DNA of 64,000 nt, taken from Saccharomycopsis fibuligera x Saccharomycopsis cf. fibuligera (lineage: Eukaryota; Ascomycota; Saccharomycetes; Ascoideales; Saccharomycopsidaceae). The notes under the pieces were generated by a model. It saw only the letters and a list, made by a program, of their open reading frames with translations, did no database searches and was not told the DNA's origin. Both the position numbers and the translations under genes were made by a program. The number at the start of each line of letters is the position of its first letter. Position 1 is the first letter of the stretch. This document shows positions 22,334 to 31,538 of this stretch, piece after piece. Where the stretch lies: NCBI GenBank assembly GCA_001936135.1, contig CP012819.1, forward strand, positions 620,001 to 684,000, written 5' to 3'.

Positions 22334-22795
22334 TTTTCAACTCATTCTCATGTCCAGTTTTTTGTTTTTATTCGTTTTTTGTTTGTTTTTACATCATACA
22401 CTATTCATCATTTGCTTTTTCTTTTCATTGATTAGCTTCACTTTGTTTCGTTTCATTCCGTCTCATTTCAATTTTCTAAATTTAGTTCAAGTTATAATAG
22501 ATCATGTTTATACTATTTTGTCTCGCTCTCTTTTATCTTTCATGTGCAGTACATAAGACGGCTGGCACATGCATGATGAACAAGATGCATAACAAACTAT
22601 GCATGCGCGCATTACATGCATGTCATTCGTCAATTTCAAATGATTTTTCAAATACCTTTACTAAGAATGTTAAAAGCCTCCAGTCATTCTATTTAAAACA
22701 GTAAATGCTAAAAAAAAAAAAAATCAAAGTCACGATTTTTCGTTATTTATCATTGTCATCTAATATTCTTAATCACCCGTTTACCTTTTTCATCA
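22334..22795. other. Convergent intergenic region after PUT1
   Basis: AT-rich, between two converging genes. Four ATGCAT hexamers cluster at 22569-22621, and a 13-base A-run is near 22712. A 66-codon ATG ORF at 22504-22704 starts with a hydrophobic leader and has several Cys, but lies in the likely 3' UTR of PUT1 and has no family support, so it is not called. Confidence 0.5.
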
Positions 22796-23557
22796 TTAAA
22801 CTAGATAATAATCAGTTTCGATTTCAGTATCAGTATCACTTAAAGACATCGACATATCGATGAAATTTAACAAATCAACATTCTCAAAACTTCTACCAGT
22901 AGTAGTGTTATCATAAACATATTCGTCGCCATCATCCAAAGACAACAATTCTAAATTAGCTGCCAAGTCAGCTCGTTGCTCTTCAACCTCATCCTTTGCT
23001 TCAACTTCATCCTTTTCTGCAGCTTCATATTTTGTGTCTTGTGTTTGTCCATGTTCCTCTCCTTTCCTTTTTTTTTGTTTCTCTTCGGCTCTTAATGCCC
23101 TAAATGCACTTTTTCTCAACTCTTTTCTTTTCAATTTTCTCTCCCTTTTATGAACAACCTTCAACGGAGTCTTAAAGACAATTCCCAACTTCTTAATATT
23201 CGCCAAGAAATTTTCCACAAAATGATTGACCCCAATATTGTAAACGTTAACAAGTCTGATTTTTTTATCAGCAAATTGTTTAGATGTTACAGAAGTGGCT
23301 ACCTGTTGTGGTGCGGATGGAAGCGAAAGGTATTCTTGTAAAAGGGTGACAACTTGCGGGTAGTTGGACCAAAAACTGAAAGAGGCGGCTCTGATGCAAA
23401 AATCAAGGGGGAATGTGGTTGGCGAAACTACTGATTTAAGTATTTGACACAGCTCGGCAAATTCTTGATACTCGCAGCATGTTTTTTGTTGGGTGAGTTG
23501 AAACCACTGGTTTCTTAGTTGCTTGAGCTTCTTTTTAGATACTTGTGATTGGGACAT
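22796..23557 (-). CDS. Unrecognised charged protein (253 aa)
   Basis: I do not recognise this protein. It reads from a good ATG at 23557 as 253 residues. The first 130 look folded and helical, with aromatic segments (LDFCIRAASFSFWSNYPQ) and an amphipathic stretch (NHFVENFLANIKKLGIVF). A strongly basic stretch follows (VHKRERKLKRKELRKS, then KQKKRKGEE), likely a nuclear or nucleolar localisation signal, and the tail is very acidic. The basic-then-acidic layout is common in ribosome-biogenesis and RNase P/MRP-associated proteins, but that is only a guess. It converges with PUT1. Codon use avoids CTG and matches neighbouring genes, which supports a real gene. Confidence 0.8.
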   Translation of the reverse strand: MSQSQVSKKKLKQLRNQWFQLTQQKTCCEYQEFAELCQILKSVVSPTTFPLDFCIRAASFSFWSNYPQVVTLLQEYLSLPSAPQQVATSVTSKQFADKKIRLVNVYNIGVNHFVENFLANIKKLGIVFKTPLKVVHKRERKLKRKELRKSAFRALRAEEKQKKRKGEEHGQTQDTKYEAAEKDEVEAKDEVEEQRADLAANLELLSLDDGDEYVYDNTTTGRSFENVDLLNFIDMSMSLSDTDTEIETDYYLV

Positions 23558-24911
23558 GACTAATTGAATATCGGTCTATCTATTAACTTAGGACTCCTAT
23601 ATTTGAAAGCACTAGTTAATTTTTTTTCTCAATGATCAACGATCAAAAACTGCTTGTTGTATTCAGATAATAACAGTTCCTTCTCTCGTTACTTGAGATT
23701 TAAAATTGAACAGATAGCCTTATCTATTATTATATGTATGCTATTGAGAGACTAGGGGTCAGAAAGATACAGGAAGTAGTGAGCCAATAGATAGATGGTA
23801 AAAGAGAAACAAGAAAAAAAAGTAGACACAGGAATCAGTAACAGAACAAGCCGATGTAAGAAGAAGAAGACAGAAAACAGGAATCTGGAGCTCCTTAAAC
23901 GGACGGGGCTGGTGTGAAACGGAGGAACATTGCAACAAACTCTATCTCCCTCAGTAACAGTTGAAGGCGATGTGATGAGCAGCTACAGGAAGGAGAACGT
24001 TCCGGATTATGTAATTACAAAGACAACCTAAGGCAACATATGCTTTTCACGTGCCTTTACAATAAGTCCTCAGAACTACTACTCAGTCTAAAAAGCCGTC
24101 TAGGATTCTGGTGAATTGCTGAGAGTCTTACTATTCCTTATCATATCAGTAATGTATCTGTAAAGGTATTCAATAAAACCAGGCCCAACCCCAAGTGCGA
24201 TACAAAAAGGAGAGCGCTGTATTTTTTGCTCAACAATTATATAGGACTTTTTAGGTTCCTTGGGTTTGATGTTATTATTATTATTATTATTATTGTTATT
24301 GTTATTGTGTTATTCTTTCCCAACTTTCCTGCGCTTATTTTTCTTGTTGTTGTTGATATGTTTGCTATCTTTTATATTCTTACTATTCTTAGTCCTTTCC
24401 TTCTACTTTCCTCCCTTCGTACTTGTCCTGTCTTCATTAATTCTAGTTGTAATATTATTTGCTTTTGTGTTAGTTATGTATGTAGACGCACCATAACACC
24501 AACATGACATTTATACCATTATAATGGTATGTCGTCACGTCCGCTCACAAAAACATAGAAAATTGTGAAAAAGTATTACCCTCATCTTATGTCTATTAAC
24601 GTAATATACTACAAGTATCATATTATTTATGCGTGTCAATGTATAGAATTACATAAACTCACAGTAAACTATATTACCCTTATATTCAAAAAATGTTACC
24701 TAATATTAAGTATTACACATTACATAAGCATAAAACGATGAGGATGTCTATAGAAAAATCGAAAACAAAGAATTAGACAATTGAGAACGTTATTTTATCA
24801 TTATTATTACCATACTCACCATTACTAACAATACCAGACATCTTTACTGCCTGTTGCAATTTAGCGCTATCGACCACATTTCATCTTCGCAGAGCCACCA
24901 CGACAATAATA
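23558..24911. other. Divergent intergenic region before AVO2
   Basis: No gene supported. It holds a TTATTATT microsatellite near 24272-24310 and an 18-bp perfect palindrome at 24513-24530. ORFs in 24226-24507 are repeat-driven hydrophobic frames with no ATG start and are rejected. Confidence 0.55.
24513..24530. repeat. 18-bp perfect palindrome
   Basis: ATACCATTATAATGGTAT equals its own reverse complement. It lies 382 bases before AVO2 and close to a CACGT motif. It could be a dimeric factor site; no factor with this site is known to me. Confidence 0.6.
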
Positions 24912-27900
24912 ATGCTCGACGTGAGGCTCCGACTACGAGACGCCATCATCGCCGGTAATCTTCTTGTGGTGAAACGTATTTTAAGGCGCTTCCCACACCA
25001 CTTGAAGAACGTCAATGCAGAGAACGGCTGGTCGTCATTACACTATGCAGGATACTACGGTCACTATATCATTTGCGTTTATCTTGTGAATTTAGGCCAT
25101 GATCAACAAGAAATTAGCTTGAACTTTAACAATAATGCACCAATACATACAACAGTGCTTAGTGGGAATCATCAAACGTTACTTATGATCTTGCAGGCAT
25201 TCCCACAATCTTTGAACATGAAGGGTGACATGCTACGATCTCCGCTCCATATGGCCGCAGTGCTTGACTATAGTAATTGTGTGGATTTATTAATTGAAAA
25301 GGGGGCAAATATTAATGCCATTGACATTGATGGGAACACCGCTTTGCACTTGGCCATGATGTATGGTAGCAGGAATACTATCAAGTCGTTAATGGTGCAT
25401 AATGCCCATATTGATGTCAGAAACGCAAAGGGTTGGTTGCCCGTAGAAAGCGCCAAGGATATTGAAACTGAAAATTGGTACAATCAGCTAAAGGAAGAAG
25501 TGCTATCAGGCAAACATAGACCAGTACAGACGGTTGATGTTCCGGGAGCTACACCAGCAGCTACACCAGCAGCAGCTACCAACATCAGTGGTACTGCTTA
25601 TCATAGTTTCAATACCAACAGTAATGAACTTACGTCATTGAATAGTCAAAGTTACAAAACTTCTAACTTGTTTTCATCATATCAAGCAACATCTGCATCT
25701 TCTACAGGAAGTATAATGTCACAACCTCTGTTTCACAAAATCTCCAGAAAAAATTCTGAACTGGATGCTCAGCTGTTAGCATCATTAGTAAGACTGGAGG
25801 ATTCACTGGTACTTGAAAAGTCAGTGACGGATTTCAATGTCAGCTACAAGCATCAAGGTGAGCTGCCCTCAAAAGGACACGCAAATCCTACCATCAATAT
25901 TGGCAAACACAGGAATAACAGTATAGGAGGATCAACAGCAGATGGAAGAAGCCATTCAAACTCATCGCCGGTAAAATTCCCATATGCCATGAACAATGTA
26001 CCGTCATCATTTTACACGAAGAATAATCATAGTAATCAAAATTTCGCCAATTCTAGCATTGAAGAAGAGCCAACAACACCAACTAGTAACAGTCACCCAC
26101 TTAATTCCAAAAGCAGTTCCGACTTAATCTCAATGGCATCGCCGGTATTTCCACCTCTGATTCCTCCTGCTCCTAGCAGTACTTTTTCATCTCCAGCAAA
26201 GCCATACGGGCTGCAGCTGCTGCAGCAACAACAATCTAACAGTAATGGCTCACCAATATCAGTGCAGCCAATATCCGTATCTTCATTTGCTTTCCAAGAC
26301 AATAATCCTGGCATAAACAACAACAACAGCAGTAGCAGCAGCAATAGCAATAGCAATAGCAATAGCAATAGCAATATAAGCACCACCAATAATACCTCAT
26401 TCCCGATGAAATTTGACCGAAGATTTCAATCAGGATCAAACACTACATTACTGAATGTCACTCCACAAGCGATCCAATTTCAACGCACTACAAGACCAGC
26501 AAGATCAAATAGTAATGATGTCTACAATAGCAGGAAAGCACTGCCACTTCAACAAAAACGGGTCCATTCGAATTCATTAGGCACTGCCACAATGAGTTCG
26601 GCACATTATCATCACTTTCTATCAACAACAGATATGGTTGGGCTGCGTGATTTTTTCAATACTAACGTCAATTCTAATGCCAATTCTAATGCTAATCCCA
26701 ATTTCAGTAATGAGCATTATTTGCGAGGTAAAAGTAGCTCATCGTCGCTTAGTTCACTGGCAGAAATCAAACAGCATAATGATCTGAACATTGCTGTTAC
26801 TGGAAGTAGTAGCTCAATTAATAATAGTAGCACCAACAATAAGCAAAGTATGGTCCCTATAGCCACAAGATCAAGAGCTAGTAGTGTACAAAATATGATT
26901 AATACACCGGGACGATATCGTTCCAATACTATACTTTCCTATAACAGTGGTGGGGCAGGAGGATTTTCTGATGGTGCAACAGGGACTGCTATAGGAACAG
27001 GAATCAGCATGGGCTCAGGTATCAGTGGCAATAACGGTGCTTCTGGTAGTGCTTCTGGTGGAGCCAGTGGCGTTGGCGGAGTTGTTAAGTCAAAGCTGAC
27101 TACTGCTGCTAGTGCAATAACAAATGCTACAAATGTATCCACTTCTATACATTCTGTAAATGCTAACGTTACACCTAAACCAAATACATTTTTTGGGGAT
27201 ATGAATAGCAATAAAAGTCTAAAAAGTTTTGGGAGTATTCAGCCTCTTGCAAATATTAACAGTTTCAACACTGATAAAGCTGGTCTTAATCAGAGTCAAC
27301 AACAACAGCAGCAGCAGCAATTTCAGCAATATCCGCAACAACAACCACAGCAATTACGAGAAGCGCTCAACCATCAGCGATACCCACATAAAGCAGAGTT
27401 CATGTTTGAGAATAATGAGGATTCAAGCAATAATTTGGGACAATTTAAGTCAGGGCAGTCAAGAATAATACGAAAGATAGAGAGCAATGATAATAATATT
27501 GATGATGAGGTAGAGGATAATGTGGATGATTCATATAATGAAGAAATTGACGAATCAATGAATACCCATATTGTGAATGTGCATTCTAATACTGACGCTG
27601 ATGTTACAGATACAGATACAGATCCATATCTTGAAGATAGTGGAACTGATGTCGATTCTAGTAGTGAGGGTGAGGGTGAAAGTGAGGATGAAGGGCCAAG
27701 TCAAAGTCAAAGGCAAAGTCACGATGAGGATAATGAACAAGAAAATGAATCTAATTTATCACTGGAAGAATTTGGTTTAGATTTACTGCAAATTGGTTCA
27801 CGGCGAAACAAAACTTCAGCTTCAATATCATCATCATTGACATCATCGTCATTACCGTTACCAAACTCCGAATTACCTTCCAAACAACACCAAAAGCCAC

Positions 27901-29147
27901 GACAACAGCAACAAAAAGCTACTGATGACAATGAGAAGAAACAAAATAATAAAGAAAAAAATACGTTTAGTGCGAATAATGTCACAAGTTCAAATACAAT
28001 TTCCAATATAAATTCAAAGAATCTGTTTTTCCCACCACCGTTATCATTTCTCGATAACAGCAACAGCAGGGACAGAAAAGATTATACCGCGTCTAGCAAA
28101 GACAGTAATAACAGCAACAAAGATAATGGTGACAGTCCAATTTATTTTTCTTTACATAAGATAAAAAACACTCCAGCACATAGAGAAATTGCTAGTTTTT
28201 ATTCACCGAATATGAATGATGAAGGTATGCTGCCTGGAAAAAGCAGTGAGGGAGGAGTGAAATTTGATAGTGATAAAGATTGCATAGGTATTGGTATGAG
28301 AAACAACGACTCTGGTAATTTTATGATCGGTAATGCTAACGCTGATGTTGATGCTCATAAAAAAGGTAATGTTAATAGTTATAATAATAGCCATCTCAAC
28401 ACTAGCGCACCGGAAATGGGATTACTAGTGAATCCGTTCACTTCTGAAAGTAATTTTGTGAATTATGGAGATCATGAAGGCGGTGGTTACAATAACTATA
28501 ATGGTGACACTTCCAATACCAATGACAATGTTAATGATGATGGAAACAGCGGATATAAAAATATTGTAAAAAACGAAAGCAACAGTTCATACAATTTACG
28601 CCAGAAGAACAATAAAGACAGCGGCCCCGAAAACAACAACGGTAGCAAAATGGACAGTAGCCTTTTACGAAGTGATACCCAAAAAACAGCTCCTGCAAAG
28701 AATGAGGCTAATACCAACGCCAATGTTGATGAAAGCAATTCTGGTAATGCTAAAGGGTGCAATAACGTTAGTGATAGTAGCAATGTTACTGTGAGTACAT
28801 GGAATAGTCATGATGATCGGGCACATAAAAATACCAGTTTTGAGGTTGAACATGCTGATACTAGCCACAAAAAAAATTGCGATGCTAGCTATAGCAGCGA
28901 TATTAATATGTTTATTGATAACAAATATAGCAATAGTGTTAACAGTGCCAATATTGCACCATCCACTACTAATAACCAAAACAAACGCAGCTCAATTCTA
29001 GCTATCCCAATAATGAGTATGCAAAGAAGACGATACTTTAGCGAAGAAGAAAGCGATGAGCATGGTAATGGCGATGATAATGAAGAAGAGGTTCACGATG
29101 CTAGAGGAAACGGGGTATGGAGAGATGGTGATGGTGGGCTGGTGTGA
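24912..29147 (+). CDS. AVO2: Avo2-like ankyrin subunit of TORC2, very long tail
   Basis: The first 190 residues match Saccharomyces Avo2, a plasma-membrane-associated TORC2 subunit. VRLRLRDAIIAGNLLVVKR is followed by NGWSSLHYAGYYGHYIICVYL and ankyrin repeats (SPLHMAAVLDYSNCVDLL, GNTALHLAMMYGSRNTIKSL). The remaining 1200 residues are low complexity: Ser/Asn runs, a short polyQ, acidic Asp/Glu patches and short possible phospho-sites. Saccharomyces Avo2 is only 426 aa, so this 1411-residue form is over three times longer, all by disordered sequence. The ATG at 24912 starts directly at the conserved N-terminus. CTG codons occur in the tail, where Ser would fit the composition. The identification rests on the ankyrin part and is strong there. 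Confidence 0.9.
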   Translation: MLDVRLRLRDAIIAGNLLVVKRILRRFPHHLKNVNAENGWSSLHYAGYYGHYIICVYLVNLGHDQQEISLNFNNNAPIHTTVLSGNHQTLLMILQAFPQSLNMKGDMLRSPLHMAAVLDYSNCVDLLIEKGANINAIDIDGNTALHLAMMYGSRNTIKSLMVHNAHIDVRNAKGWLPVESAKDIETENWYNQLKEEVLSGKHRPVQTVDVPGATPAATPAAATNISGTAYHSFNTNSNELTSLNSQSYKTSNLFSSYQATSASSTGSIMSQPLFHKISRKNSELDAQLLASLVRLEDSLVLEKSVTDFNVSYKHQGELPSKGHANPTINIGKHRNNSIGGSTADGRSHSNSSPVKFPYAMNNVPSSFYTKNNHSNQNFANSSIEEEPTTPTSNSHPLNSKSSSDLISMASPVFPPLIPPAPSSTFSSPAKPYGLQLLQQQQSNSNGSPISVQPISVSSFAFQDNNPGINNNNSSSSSNSNSNSNSNSNISTTNNTSFPMKFDRRFQSGSNTTLLNVTPQAIQFQRTTRPARSNSNDVYNSRKALPLQQKRVHSNSLGTATMSSAHYHHFLSTTDMVGLRDFFNTNVNSNANSNANPNFSNEHYLRGKSSSSSLSSLAEIKQHNDLNIAVTGSSSSINNSSTNNKQSMVPIATRSRASSVQNMINTPGRYRSNTILSYNSGGAGGFSDGATGTAIGTGISMGSGISGNNGASGSASGGASGVGGVVKSKLTTAASAITNATNVSTSIHSVNANVTPKPNTFFGDMNSNKSLKSFGSIQPLANINSFNTDKAGLNQSQQQQQQQQFQQYPQQQPQQLREALNHQRYPHKAEFMFENNEDSSNNLGQFKSGQSRIIRKIESNDNNIDDEVEDNVDDSYNEEIDESMNTHIVNVHSNTDADVTDTDTDPYLEDSGTDVDSSSEGEGESEDEGPSQSQRQSHDEDNEQENESNLSLEEFGLDLLQIGSRRNKTSASISSSLTSSSLPLPNSELPSKQHQKPRQQQQKATDDNEKKQNNKEKNTFSANNVTSSNTISNINSKNLFFPPPLSFLDNSNSRDRKDYTASSKDSNNSNKDNGDSPIYFSLHKIKNTPAHREIASFYSPNMNDEGMLPGKSSEGGVKFDSDKDCIGIGMRNNDSGNFMIGNANADVDAHKKGNVNSYNNSHLNTSAPEMGLLVNPFTSESNFVNYGDHEGGGYNNYNGDTSNTNDNVNDDGNSGYKNIVKNESNSSYNLRQKNNKDSGPENNNGSKMDSSLLRSDTQKTAPAKNEANTNANVDESNSGNAKGCNNVSDSSNVTVSTWNSHDDRAHKNTSFEVEHADTSHKKNCDASYSSDINMFIDNKYSNSVNSANIAPSTTNNQNKRSSILAIPIMSMQRRRYFSEEESDEHGNGDDNEEEVHDARGNGVWRDGDGGLV

Positions 29148-29611
29148 TTTTCTTATTCTGTATTAATATCAACTTCACCATTTTTATTATGTTTAATTTC
29201 ACTATACTTAAATACTACTTCTCTACGACAGATTTCTAGCTTTAGTGTTCAATTATAGACTGTTTTTCTTTTATTATAACCTATTCATTTCCATAACATT
29301 CTGTTACTACTACTACTGCTGCTGCTAGTAAGCATCCATAATATACTACAGCACATTATTATTACTCTAGTATCTATTGTCAGTTGGTGTCCCGCACTGC
29401 TGTCACATTGCGGTGTGTCTCATTTTATCAGGGCACATAACCTTTAATTTGAATGGGAAAAACTGACAGCAGCAAATCAACGAACGATAAACCAAACAAC
29501 TGTTAAGACAAGACAGCACACACGCCCCTTATCCCGAGTGACCATTACACTGGATAGATCCAATAGAAACGCTCACTTAGATTTATACCTAGTAACACAA
29601 TTCACATTATC
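29148..29611. other. Intergenic region AVO2-GVP36
   Basis: Short AT-rich spacer with a (TAC/TGC) microsatellite near 29308-29330. No feature recognised beyond the presumed GVP36 promoter. Confidence 0.5.
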
Positions 29612-31037
29612 ATGTCTTTTAACAACTTTGGCAATTTCACTAAGTCGATCCAAGACTTGGGCAACCAGTCTTTTACCTTTGCTAGAAAGACTCAGCGTTT
29701 GGTCGAGGAAAGACTCGGCAAGGTTAACGATGTGGTATGTAGATGATTATGATTTAAAGAAGACAAGACAAGAAACAAGACCAGAATCACCAGCAAAGAT
29801 TAATTACACGCAACGGAAAAGTTATGGTGGATGGAAAGAGATATTATGTGTATCGTTGTTAATTTTTTTTTTTCAAATTACTTGGTTTTGTTTATACTGG
29901 ATTTGTAACAGGGAATATTAATATACTAACAGTTCTCAATTATAGAGCCAACTTCCTCAAGAATACATTGACTTGGAGCATAAAGTTGACAGTTTGAAAG
30001 CAGTTTATCAAAAATTGCTTAATATCACGTACGTATAGCATTGAAGGAATATCATGAAGATCATCTGCTGTTTTGGATGAATTGGTATTTCTGAAGTTTG
30101 ATCTGATATCTCATCTTGCCTAATCACCTTTAGGTATATAGCTGAGCTATCCAGGACCAGCAGATCAAAGATTTTAAAACTTGAACATTTATATTTTACT
30201 AACGCTAATCTAGGAACACATATGAAAACGAAGCTTACGACTATCCAGCCAATATTGTAAGTAATCTTTTATTTGCCATTAAAAGTTGGTATCAAATTCT
30301 CTATTTTTATTTTGCTCACCCTTACTAACCCCTAAAAACAGAAAGAATCATTTAACGAATTCTCCAAATCTTTCCTTACCAAAGTACAAGAGCTCTCTAA
30401 AGCCACCTCAGTTCAAGACGCGCAAGCAGTGGTTCTTGCTCCAGGCAAACAACAACCTCCAAAGACCCTTAATCATGCTCTTGGTCGTGCTGCATTAGCT
30501 GCTTCTCAAGAATTGAAGTCTGGTTCCGCTAGTGACTTAAATGCTTCTTCATTAGAAAACCAAAGTGCTCTTAGTGATGCTTTGACCAAATATGCAACTG
30601 CTGAATTGAAAATCGGTGAAGCTAGATTGACTCAAGATAACTTGATTAGAGCCAGATTCAACTTGCCAATGTCTAAAGCTTTGAAGACATCGTTAGATAA
30701 AGCCTCTAGAGCCCGTAGAGCAGTTGAAGAAAAAAGGTTGAATTACGATACTGCCAGAGCAAGCCTTAAGACTGCTAGGCCAGAACATGAGGCAAAATTA
30801 AGATCCGAATTGGAACATTTGGAAGATGAATTTGCCAATGCTACTGAAGAAGCAGTTTCTATTATGAAGAATGTGGTAGATGATTCTAAACCATTGACTG
30901 AATTGGCAGAATTAATTGAAGCTCAATTAAGTTATCATAAAGCCGCTACTGAATTATTAAGCGATTTGTTGCCGGATATTAATGGCTTGATAGAAAAAGA
31001 TGCCTCTAGATCTTCTGCTTTGGGTGATGATATTTGA
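29612..31037 (+). CDS. GVP36: Gvp36-like BAR-domain protein, four exons
   Basis: Joined exons 29612-29734, 29946-30028, 30214-30256 and 30342-31037 give 314 residues matching Saccharomyces Gvp36 (326 aa), a BAR protein of Golgi vesicles needed for endocytosis and vacuole integrity. Exon 1 reads MSFNNFGNFTKSIQDLG, exon 2 SQLPQEYIDLEHKVDSLK, exon 3 TNTYENEAYDYPANI, and exon 4 starts KESFNEFSKSFLTKVQE; every join restores the frame and the family alignment. The helical BAR region (TAELKIGEARLTQDNLIRA, YDTARASLKTARPEHEAK) fills exon 4. The stretch from about 30429 to 31037 alone would look like a truncated protein, so the upstream exons matter. All three introns have TACTAAC branch points. Confidence 0.93.
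29735..29945 (+). other. GVP36 intron 1
   Basis: GTATGT donor at 29735, TACTAAC branch point at 29924-29930, TAG acceptor ending at 29945. It is 211 bases long and lies in phase 0. Confidence 0.92.
30029..30213 (+). other. GVP36 intron 2
   Basis: GTACGT donor at 30029, TACTAAC at 30197-30203, TAG acceptor ending at 30213. It is 185 bases long and splits a Thr codon. The donor is a minor variant of GTATGT. Confidence 0.88.
30257..30341 (+). other. GVP36 intron 3
   Basis: GTAAGT donor at 30257, TACTAAC at 30323-30329, CAG acceptor ending at 30341. It is 85 bases long, phase 0, and follows a 43-base exon. Confidence 0.9.
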
Positions 31038-31163
31038 AAAGCCAAGCGTCCTCGTTGCTATCTAGCTGTTTCATATATAGACCTAGTGCTATTTTTTTCA
31101 TTGTGCTGTGACTTGTTACATTTATCATTTTATATTACTGTTTTTTCTATGTTTTATTATTAT

Positions 31164-31194
<31 letters not shown>

Positions 31195-31538
31195 GTTCTT
31201 TGTTTTTGTTTTAAATATTTTTTACTATTTTTCAGCCTACTTTTCTTTTTTTTTTTTTTTTTTTTTCAAATTGTATGTAATTTTATAATTACAGATTTTA
31301 TTATTAATCTTTTTAAGTAATATTAGCAGTGAGGTTGTCCAAGCATTAGATCAGAAGTCCATGAATACTCTTATGTTGAGGTGCAATGTTAAAGTTTGAA
31401 GGCGTTCATGGACTCATGGATTCTTTTCCTATCAAAAACGAGATTAATTTACAAGACACTCTCTAAAATGGTTGTGCCTAATAAAATATCATTACATTTG
31501 AACAATACAATTATTACAAACCTTCTGGACACAATAAA
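31038..31538. other. Convergent intergenic region with poly-T tracts
   Basis: Between converging GVP36 and IST3. A 28-T run lies at 31167-31194 and a second T-run near 31241-31266. No gene; the T-runs sit where 3' end signals are expected. Confidence 0.55.

Noticed and set aside
24226-24507. Hydrophobic 93-codon ORF resembling a membrane peptide
   Set aside because: No ATG at its start; the hydrophobicity comes from a TTATTATT repeat.
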